Positions 56,400-64,000 of a stretch of 64,000 nucleotides of DNA are shown here, piece after piece. Source of the stretch: Haliotis asinina. Its lineage: Eukaryota > Mollusca > Gastropoda > Lepetellida > Haliotidae. A program made the position numbers and the translations under genes. Each line of letters starts with the position of its first letter. The stretch's first letter is position 1. Under the pieces are notes generated by a model. The model had not been told where the DNA came from, ran no database searches, and was given only the letters and a program-made list of their open reading frames with translations. The stretch spans positions 35,611,001 through 35,675,000 of the forward strand of contig NC_090291.1 of assembly GCF_037392515.1 (NCBI RefSeq), given 5' to 3'.

Positions 56400-56935
56400 T
56401 GGAATATTCTAAAGATTAGAGTGTTTGGTTTCCCACATGGTACTGTAATCCCAGAAAGACGTTTCAGGAAAGGATTCAATGAGTCGACGGCAACGACGTA
56501 TGACATCATGTAATGTATTTAAATCTACTTGTATCAGATCACGGATATTAGATCTAATTGTAGCTTTATGATCTGAGCGTGGACTAAGAAGTGGTGTCAC
56601 AGATTTGTTGTTTGCTGCCTTGGCGGCAAAATCGGCCATTGTGCTACCAGAAATGCCAGCGTGGCTTGGTAACCAACAGAAGACGATATCGTATTGGCCA
56701 GTTGCAAGATCATTATATATTTCAAGAATTTCTGCTAAAAGTGGGTGTTTACATGATACGTTTTTAATTGCCTGGAATTAAGAACTCGGAATAAAGCATA
56801 TACTGTTTAAGTTCAGGATGCATTAGAATATATTTAAGAGCCGTTAATATGGCGTTTGCTTCAGCTATGAAAATAAAGCTGTTTTCTGGTAATCTAGAAG
56901 ACAGGCATTTTATGAACGTACCACTGTTTCTCTTT
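56400..56935 (-). mobile_element. LINE family A RNase H fragment (A7)
   Basis: The minus strand encodes SSRLPENSFIFIAEANAILT, ALKYILMHPELKQYMLYSE, then (in other frames) GQYDIVF, MADFAAKAANNKSVTPLL and the start of the IRDLIQ region. It is truncated at both sides and contains frame breaks. Confidence 0.8.
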
Positions 56936-57309
56936 ACAACCAACTCTAAACACAAGGCATGTGATGCACGTGCACAACGAACGAACCCCAACACAATTCT
57001 TAGTATATATTTGTTTCTTAACGGGTTTTGTTGCTTTTGTTGCTTCTTTGTTTGAAAATGAAAGTCGTACACATGCAAATTTCACGTCATACACAATCAA
57101 CTTTCAAGCGCGATTTCTGTACAAACATCTAAGGTTATAAGGAAGTGAAGCATTCATTAATATCTTTGATTGACGATGACATATCACCATTATATATCTT
57201 ATATTTTCAATCGTGAATCAACATTCCTCTACATTTTTAAAGAGTATATATCACGTGAAATACTAACGAAAGGCTTCATTAGTACTTTGTTTCAATGTAA
57301 AACCTGCAA
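56936..57309. other. Intergenic
   Basis: AT-rich unique sequence; no gene, RNA or repeat was recognised. Confidence 0.5.
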
Positions 57310-57600
57310 AGGGTTATAGCAGACTTCTTTGAGGTCGGAAGAGAGACAACAGCTTCTACAATTTGATGGCCCATTTTGTCTACCGACTCCACAACCCCGA
57401 AATACAGGAAAGGTGTTTCCTAAAGAGTCAGGAAAATATCGGCCGAAATCCATGCAAGACAAGACCAGCCTGCCCTACGTGGAGGCAACCATTGTGGACG
57501 AGCTGATATCGCCCCTACAGCTCTCCCGCACGCCGTTCCCCACGATGTCCAGCTCGGGGCCTTCACCTTCCCAAATACACAGTCTCGGTTTAGGTCTGAT
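57310..57600 (+). pseudogene. Degenerate exon 3 of a third CYP2-type P450
   Basis: The sequence aligns to exon 3 of genes A and B: VIADFFEVGRETTASTI (the I-helix, with GRETT for GTETT), then a stop, the CTCCACAACCCCGAAATACA region in a shifted frame, KTSLPYVEATIV and an ADIAPTALPHAVPHDVQ region in another frame. The ExxR segment is lost in a deletion. There are at least three frame changes. It marks a dead tandem duplicate. Confidence 0.8.
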
Positions 57601-57654
57601 TTTCCACAAGGTGCTCAACAACTTCCCCCCACCCCCTACACCTGACCCCTTGTA

Positions 57655-58620
57655 ACTTGACCGATCCATCATTAGTTACCTTGTCACGTTTCAAATGAAG
57701 AGTATTACATTTGTCGAGTCCAAATTTCATGCCTATATCATTAGAGATGGACTCGACAAGGAGAACATGTTCTTTTAAATTGTTATCTCCTGTGGCAAGG
57801 AGCTTGATGTCGTCCAGGTAGAGAAGATGAGTAACAGGTGTTGGTATCTGTTCTGAGGAGGTCCGGGGTGGTAACCATCCTCCCTACTGAGCAGAAAACT
57901 CACAGGATTTCAAGACAGACAAAACGTTAAGGACTAAAGGAGTCCCTCTGAAATATTCCCCTTCTGATGGGAATAGATTCTGAAGTCTGCACCTGCCCTT
58001 GTGAGTACTTCTCAAGTTGAGTTTACCAGCAACTCATCGAAAACTTGAGTACATCAAGTAGTCGCTCAGGGAGGTTAATACACTGAACAGACTTCAGAAT
58101 CTATTTGTGAGGGAATCAGTCGTATGTTTTTTGTAGTCAATCCAGCACATGGAGAGGTTGTGGTGGTATGTTTTAGCCTCTTCCAAAATCATTTTCTATA
58201 CAAGAAGTTGGCCATTGAACCCAAACATCTCTTTCTCGCCCCCTTCTGCTCTCAGCAAATTAAGTCATTGGAAGAGTAGTAAGATGACACAAGGTTTGTC
58301 AAACACCAATGTGAATAATTTGTATTGTGTATTCAAACATGTAATAGGGCGGAAGTCTTTGGGATCCGGTAAGTCTCCATTTTGGAGTGGGGAGTACTGT
58401 GCGACCCTTGCAGAACCATGGAGGAACATCACCTGTGTCTACAAGACAACTAGAACAGATAACTAAAGGTGTTTGGACAAAGGGGAACAGTTTCCAATAT
58501 CAGTTTCCAATACCATCCAGCTGTATTTGATTAGCACTTTTTCATGACACTTTGCAGGCAATCTCGTGAGATGTACCAGACAAACAACCTAGTTTTTTCT
58601 CATGCATTTTATGGTCGTAA
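57655..58620 (-). pseudogene. Fragment of a third RT type (restriction-like-endonuclease LINE-like)
   Basis: On the minus strand one can follow NGDLPDPKDFRPITCLN, CWIDYKKHTTDSL, a weak RG(I/E)xxRGTP region and HLLYLDDIKLLATGDNN with ISNDIGMKFGLDKCNTLH. The LDD catalytic box and the ITCLN and GMKFGLDKC blocks resemble LINEs of the R2/R4/NeSL type rather than families A or B. Several stops break it. The assignment rests on motif memory only. Confidence 0.6.
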
Positions 58621-59330
58621 TCACTGACCCATGGTGCCACCAGGTTACAGTCGCCGGGTAAAGATCACAACTGTTTCCAAAACCTTTCATTGGCATCCAT
58701 GCTCACCATCGCCACTTATTTATATGTTGTCTGTAGAATTATTTTTTTCTTAATTTTTCAATAGTTTCTTTTGTCTGATGACTTTGTTCTTATTTTCCCA
58801 TTTTTCTTTCTTTTGGTCCAAACTTTTATTTTAGCCTTAAGGGAATCGACAATTTAGAGAAGAGCCTTTTCTTTTGTTGACTTCTACATTCTAATTTTCT
58901 CCACATCTCCTGTTGTCGTTTAGACATAGGATTCCCTGATCATCTTAACCTCAGGCACAGTTCTATCCAGGAAATGTATTTTCTAGTTTCTGTTAATTTT
59001 ACGTGAAACCGTTTTTTTTTTGTTTGTTTGTTTGTTTGTTTGTTTGGAGCATCTTAGATCTTAGTATTGGATGATGTTTGTTTGGAAACTAAGAATTTCC
59101 CAGAAGCCAGTGTAGGCACAGCAGTTAACTTCATATAATGAACAGTCCGCAGAAAGTTTCATAGAAATAATGTCCATTTAATATATCAATTTCACGTTTG
59201 GGAAAAGATACATTTCTTTGGTTGATTGACCTCCGTTTCTAAAGCAGATATTTCATCATAAATATATTGGAACATGATATGAAGGATCAGCAACTGAAGA
59301 AGACGAAGCGTGATTGTCCGAAACTTCGGG
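58621..59330. other. Intergenic with a (GTTT)n tract
   Basis: T-rich sequence; T run and GTTT repeats at 59012-59045. No gene was recognised. Confidence 0.6.
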
Positions 59331-60200
59331 GCTAATTAGCTCAGTGCCGGAAGAGTTTGTTTGGGAAGAGGAAAGACGTTCACGCGGACTTCCATCTGGA
59401 GTTTTGGATCTGTTGCCACGTGAACGTTTTGTTCATGCAAAGCTTCCTGAAGGGCACCAGCTGTGGGTTGAACTGGCTCACGGCTCATGATGTGTTTAAG
59501 CCGCCGTAGTTCATCTCGGAGATTTTGCTCCGTCAGGTAAGCATACATGGGCATGGCATTGCCCCAGTGTAGCTTAAGCGACTTGCCATTGATACGCGGG
59601 TTATCACCTCATCCGTTGCGCACTAGTGTGGATTTCAGATGTTGTGACCAAGGTATTCTTGGTCGGGTTCTGTGCCTTCCCCTGGGGCAAGTCCCATCTC
59701 CAGTATGGTTTGTGTCACTACCGGAGGAAGGCTGACTGGGCTGCGGAGTTGAAAGATGTACTCTTCTTGTCACTGAAGAAAACAGCTTTCCAGCTTTGGG
59801 GGCATCAGCCCAAACTGGGTGATATACATGTAGGTTTGGTTCAGGAAATAAAATTTCCTTTTCTAGTCCCACCACGAACAGACGTGCATCATCATATTGT
59901 TATGTTTTACAGATTAAGATAAAAATGCAGCAGAGAGGATTTGTGTGATCCTTGCCCAGTCGGACTGGTAACACCCATCATCAGTTCATTGCCCTCGCCC
60001 CGTCTACATGCATTTCAGATAGCGAATGGGACAGGACGTCTCCCTGGAAACACTGCCTAGTCGAACACACCAAGAACTTTCCTTAGGCTTCCCAAAACCA
60101 AGGGCCACGAGAACAATGAGGAGCTTGTTATTATTATATAGCAAGGCGTGGAGTCATCCCACAGATGACATTCTTACCTTGTCAGCATGCCGAAGGGATT
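59331..60200. other. Unassigned region with short minus-strand frames
   Basis: Minus-strand frames at 59336-59554 and 59609-59875 have no domain I recognise. They may belong to the N-terminal part of the RT fragment at 57655-58620, which has the same orientation, but this is only positional. Confidence 0.35.
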
Positions 60201-60379
60201 AACCTCTTTAGTCATGTGTACAAGGCGTCCGACTTCTGATCAGAATGTCTGTGGTTCGAATACTAGCGCCACAGACGGACATTTTATGGCCGCTACATTG
60301 GCGCCCAACAAGGGACCCAGCATGGTCATACTAAATTTGAGCAAAATAAGTCTCTGTTCCTTGCTATTCAGCCCGGGAG

Positions 60380-60850
60380 GTGCCTTCTGGTGAATCTCTA
60401 AATTTTGTGGTCGCTGCTCTGACATTGTCGATAACCATGCTTTGTGGAGATGTTGAAAGCAACCCTAGGACAGCTAAACGTATTATCCAAGTGACACCAA
60501 CAGAGGCAGGGTACATAATAGACTCTCAGCGAGGAACAGGTGTCCACGAACAGGCTGTTCAGGATATATTAGAAATGGCAACACGACAACGTTGGAGGCA
60601 ATTAATTGTTTGATGTTACGATGACAGACTTGTGAATCTGAAATCGGAAAGTGACGATTTAAAGAAAAATGTTCTCAGGTTGAAATTAAAATTGAAAACA
60701 TTGATGCGCATTCAAGAGGTTCAAATCTCATAGTTCAACAGTAAAGTCAGACCATGGACAGTTTTCGGGGGGAATTTCTCTTTGCATGAGCAAGGCAATA
60801 AAATCATATTTCAATTGGATTAAAAGTACCTGGGGAAATTGTCATCGTTC
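60380..60850 (+). pseudogene. Degraded 5' part of a 2A-bearing LINE
   Basis: The frame 60380-60613 reads AALTLSITMLCGDVESNPRT: the 2A consensus GDVESNPGP with G-to-R and P-to-T changes. Downstream are coiled-coil-like remnants (SESDDLKKNVLRLKLKL) and an endonuclease-like piece (FSGGISLCMSKAIKSY) resembling SGGITVLVKKSL of LINE B. Multiple stops. It is related to family B but clearly a different, older element. Confidence 0.65.
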
Positions 60851-60902
60851 ACTTATTTCTTGCATTCTTCTATATACACCCGGCCCGGTGGGGTCGACCT
60901 AG

Positions 60903-62040
60903 ACTGAGTATGTGTAGTTTCTTTATTTCGGTTTTGTAGGCCGTTGGCCCATGTACAATTAGGAAAACAATTTACAACATAAAGAGTAGCAAATTACACA
61001 GACGGAATTAAGTTAACTTGTAGCAGAGGATGTAATGGAATTTCTAAAAGTAAGGGCTTCTTTAATATATTTAGAACCGTTAGAAAGTGTGTGGATACAA
61101 GTACCGCTTGTGAAACGAAAATATTTAGTCTGTATGCTATCCATTCTAGAATATGGAAATACCTATCTCCAATAAAATCATATGCTTTGCATTCAAACAT
61201 GTAGTGAATTCCATCATCTTTCGAGCCACAATCACACATTTTACATATCTTATCAAAGTTATTATCTCTAACATTACATCTCAAAGGAAGTGCATGTAAT
61301 CTGAGCATTCAAACATGTAGTGAATTCCATCATCTTTCGAGCCACAATCACACATTTTACATATCTTATCAAAATTATTATCTCTAACATTACATCTCAG
61401 AGGAAGTGCATGTAATCTGAGCATTCAAACATGTAGTGAATTTCATCTTCTTTCGAGCCACAATCACACATTTTACATATCTTATCAAAATTATTATCTC
61501 TAATATTACATCTCAAAGGAAGTGCATGTAATCTGAGCTGTTTGATTGATGGAAGAGACATAATGTTCAGTATTTAACACTGACTTAACTTAAATGGACA
61601 GATTCTCTGATATTACCGAGAATACGTTGCTTGTCACAATCAAGAAGTCTTTTCCTAAAAAGGGAAATGAAATGGGATATATCGCCAACATCCTGACTAT
61701 ACCATACATACCCGAAGCCATGAGCGTTTAATAGGTATTTAACCGATGTCGCCCAAGTCATTTTACCAGCTGAATCTGATTTCTTCATAAGTAAATAGCA
61801 CTGTTTGGGGTAACGATCCTCAGACATCCTTAACAATTTACACCAATACATGATGCACCTTTGGTAGTAATCCACATAAATATTTGATCTACCACATTCT
61901 GCTAAAATACCATTACTGGAGACATGTTTTCCAACGCCAACAACGTATTTACAGAAATTAGTATGAAATATTTCGATCGATTTCCTGTCCTCAAACCCCC
62001 AGATTTTTGGAACCGTATAATAGAATGAGAGAATGTGGAG
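60903..62040 (-). mobile_element. 3' part of a family-B-related LINE
   Basis: The minus strand encodes the ORF2 C-terminus: YYQRCIMYWCKLLRMSEDRY (like KRVIKYWLKLLGMSESRH in LINE B), then CKMCDCGSKDDGIHYMFEC, a zinc motif of the same kind. The 3' UTR (60903-60960) has the GGGCC/GGCC hairpin and AATAAAGAA. An internal 116-bp segment is tandemly triplicated and shifts the frame. It is 5' truncated near 62040. Confidence 0.82.
61191..61538. repeat. Threefold tandem repeat of 116 bp
   Basis: Copies start at 61191, 61307 and 61423 (ATTCAAACATGTAGTGAAT) and differ at a few positions only. The segment covers the zinc-motif coding part of the minus-strand LINE. Confidence 0.93.
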
Positions 62041-62439
62041 GATATTGATGTCAGTTATTAGAGGATAAAGCCAAAGCGTTAAAGCATGAATATGGAGATT
62101 ATGATTATGTTCTGGACGAAGACCCCCAAATTGGTTAGGTTAAACCAAGATCATCTTATAATAACTAATAATGGAAAGCATCTTGCTTTCTGCAACATCA
62201 TGAATATCAATGTAGCCTCGTTGGTGGTGCTGGGTAGCTTTGTGCTTAAAGCGATTGTTAAATCAAAGACCCGGGTTCGACTCCACACATTTGAACAACG
62301 TGTAAAAAACATTCCAAATACTACTCGAAGAAAACTATGTCATTAGCATCAGTCGTCGGAAATAGAGAACGTTTTAAGAATTTGTTTCACTTAGACGATC
62401 TAGTTCGCCTCTTTTTAAGGGTGAGGGGATTAAAGGGAA
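62041..62439. other. Intergenic
   Basis: Contains GGGTAGCTTTGTGCTTAAAG and GACCCGGGTTCGACTCC at 62230-62290, a possible tRNA-type SINE head without a tail. Nothing else was recognised. Confidence 0.4.
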
Positions 62440-62965
62440 ATGATTCAGCACCACTGCTTCCCACCCACCACAGAGTGTCCACCAGGAGGATGTTAAATAG
62501 TACGGGTATCGAAATTCCTGATACCAGATATATAAGGGTGTTATACTCCAGAGGATATGACACAAATAACAGTATTTATTTATACTAATTTAACATCAGA
62601 CTGGTTCAAGAAATGAAAAGAAATTGGAGATAAGCAGTACAAGATTGGCTCGACCTCTGTCATGTGAGCGTGGGCAGTCTAACATCATCAATAACTGTAA
62701 TTGGAAAGCCAAGGCCGGAAAAACGTCAAATGTCTCCTTGACGTGGCCAGCTAATAATAGAACCAGGCCCATGCCACAACATCAGGGTCCAAGTGGAATG
62801 CTGGGCCAAAGGGACACGGTTCCTGGCTCCTTTGCTCTCAATCACCAGAATCTCGTAGAGACACAGTGGCGCAACATACAGGAAGCAATTCGGTCGCCTC
62901 TTCCGATCAGCAGTGGGGTGCTGAAGACCAATTCTGCCCCTGGAGCACATTGACGAGTGTGAATT
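62440..62965 (-). mobile_element. LINE family A 5' region fragment (A8)
   Basis: The complement of 62965-62700 matches the 5' UTR of copy A4 (CAGCACCCCACTGCTGATC, AGAGGCGACCGAATTG, CTGGTGATTGAGA). The complement of 62560-62440 matches the segment before gag (CTGGAGTATA, GTGGTGGGTGGGAAGC). The gag itself is missing. Diverged copy. Confidence 0.7.
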
Positions 62966-63197
62966 GTCACGGGATCAACGGCGGTATCAAGTACGGGGAT
63001 ATCCCAAGTACGTCTTAAGAGAGTTACCAGCTGCTATCAGCTGCTATCACTCATTATGCAATCTACATACAGAGGAAACTCAAACACATAGTGATATCTT
63101 CCGTTTGACGTACTTATCCATACCACAATTGGCCAGAGGTCCGCATTCGAGAATGGTCAAAGAGCATGAACACCAAACGACGTTTTCAATCAATACG

Positions 63198-63374
63198 CCA
63201 CTTTTAAGAAGCTCAGGCAACAATATGGAGACATCTTCAGTGTGTACCTGTTCAACAAACCAGTCATCGTCCTCAACGGCTACAGCACTCTGAGAGAAGC
63301 CATTGTCAAGAATGCCGACGTCTTTTCTGACAGGCCCCACACAACACTAAATGACTTCATTGTAAAAGGACGAG
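63198..63374 (+). pseudogene. End of exon 1 of another CYP2-type P450
   Basis: FKKLRQQYGDIFSVYLFNKP, VIVLNGYSTLREAIVKNADV and FSDRPHTTLNDFIVKGRG match exon 1 of gene B, with donor GTGGGT at 63375 in the same phase. The membrane anchor and proline hinge that should precede it are absent: similarity begins abruptly at CTTTTAAGAAGC. It is either a truncated duplicate or a gene whose first part was lost; later exons would lie to the right of the window. Confidence 0.8.
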
Positions 63375-64000
63375 GTGGGTGTCATGATGTCCTACAGTAA
63401 AACATGTAGTCCCACATCACACCCCCACCCGTATTTTCCATGTACCATATCAGCGTTGACCCAGGTAACATTCTCACATTTGTTGCTTCACATCACACGA
63501 TCACCTGCTTTGTTCCATATCACATGGTGCTGTTGCTGGGTGGTCAGTCTCGGTCCCCTACCTCAGGACGGTCAGATGTCAAGCCAGAATGACTGACCCG
63601 TCGACTGTAGACGTTGTTGACCAGCCTTGGACATGGGAACGTTCTGGCGTTATGTCTGTTCGAGGTCCCATTATACAGCATTCCTTGACCCGCTCCTCAA
63701 AGGCTTTACATAATAATGTCCAAATATCAGGTGTATGCTATATTTTATACATCGGTTTAGTTTCTTAACGAGCATCGAGTTGTTACTGAATTCCCCATAC
63801 TCAGTGTATAAAATATTGCCCAGCATGACATCCTTGACGGTCTATGTTCGTGAAAGACGGGCTGTAAAATAAATGTGCTTTGGTCTTAGAAAATATTTGA
63901 ACTAGTTGTCTTGAAAGCCAGACCGTTCACAAGCCACATTTAAAACTATTTTATACATCAAGTCAAGTCAATCTGCACCCGCTATACTGGTCAATATATA
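63375..64000 (+). other. Downstream of the third P450 exon 1
   Basis: Presumed intron sequence. No repeat or coding similarity was recognised. Confidence 0.4.

Noticed and set aside
59281..59330. GTCCGAAACTTCGG-containing stretch as a Penelope hammerhead
   Set aside because: The surrounding sequence lacks stem II and the CUGANGA box.
60207..60285. Possible tRNA gene (GTCCGACTTCTGATCAGAA, GGTTCGAATAC)
   Set aside because: The B box is imperfect and I could not form a proper acceptor stem; more likely a decayed tRNA-like or SINE head.

Overview
The window looks like nuclear DNA of a marine gastropod, most probably an abalone-like (Haliotis-type) mollusc. I base this on the very common SINEs that end in (ACTC)n after a GGCGTAAAACTAAACTC-like tail, on spliced CYP2-type cytochrome P450 genes, and on the mix of LINE, Penelope and Tc1 elements. 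The organism is inferred and was not checked by any search.

Host genes. Two tandem P450 genes of the CYP2 clan lie on the + strand. Gene B (44417-55134) is complete: four exons sum to 1491 nt, i.e. 496 codons plus a stop, with every expected P450 motif. Gene A lacks exon 1 in this window but has exons 2-4 at 8258-8782, 9090-9530 and 22829-23007, with exon lengths identical to gene B. A degenerate exon 3 (57310-57600) and the end of another exon 1 (63198-63374) show that the P450 cluster continues to the right. Intron 3 is 125 bp in gene B but 13.3 kb in gene A, because gene A's intron holds an 11.2-kb satellite.

Mobile DNA. An RNase H-bearing LINE (family A here) has four long copies (1-2526, 2638-8027, 25894-34088, 34561-43562) and several minus-strand fragments; all are broken. 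Each of three copies carries a younger insertion: a Tc1/mariner element (4059-5511), a head-to-head Penelope-like dimer that forms an 842-bp-armed palindrome (29588-31708), and an apparently intact LINE of another family (family B, 37834-42557). Family B has a 2A-type NPGP motif in ORF1 and an ORF2 that follows ORF1 in the same frame after a single TAG. Degraded family-B-like pieces lie at 60380-60850 (+) and 60903-62040 (-), and a fragment of a different RT type lies at 57655-58620 (-). Three or more families of small inverted-repeat elements and at least ten SINE copies fill the rest.

Tandem repeats. The satellite at 10031-21255 is built from two interchangeable units of 15 and 23 bp that differ by one 8-bp module. 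A 39-bp minisatellite (48153-51083, about 75 units) in intron 1 of gene B stays open in one + frame for 989 codons and in frames of the other strand.

The observations most worth following are the in-frame TAG plus hairpin between the family B ORFs, the 2A motif, the Penelope palindrome with hammerhead-like motifs, the 15/23-bp satellite, and the 3' tail shared by family A and the SINEs.
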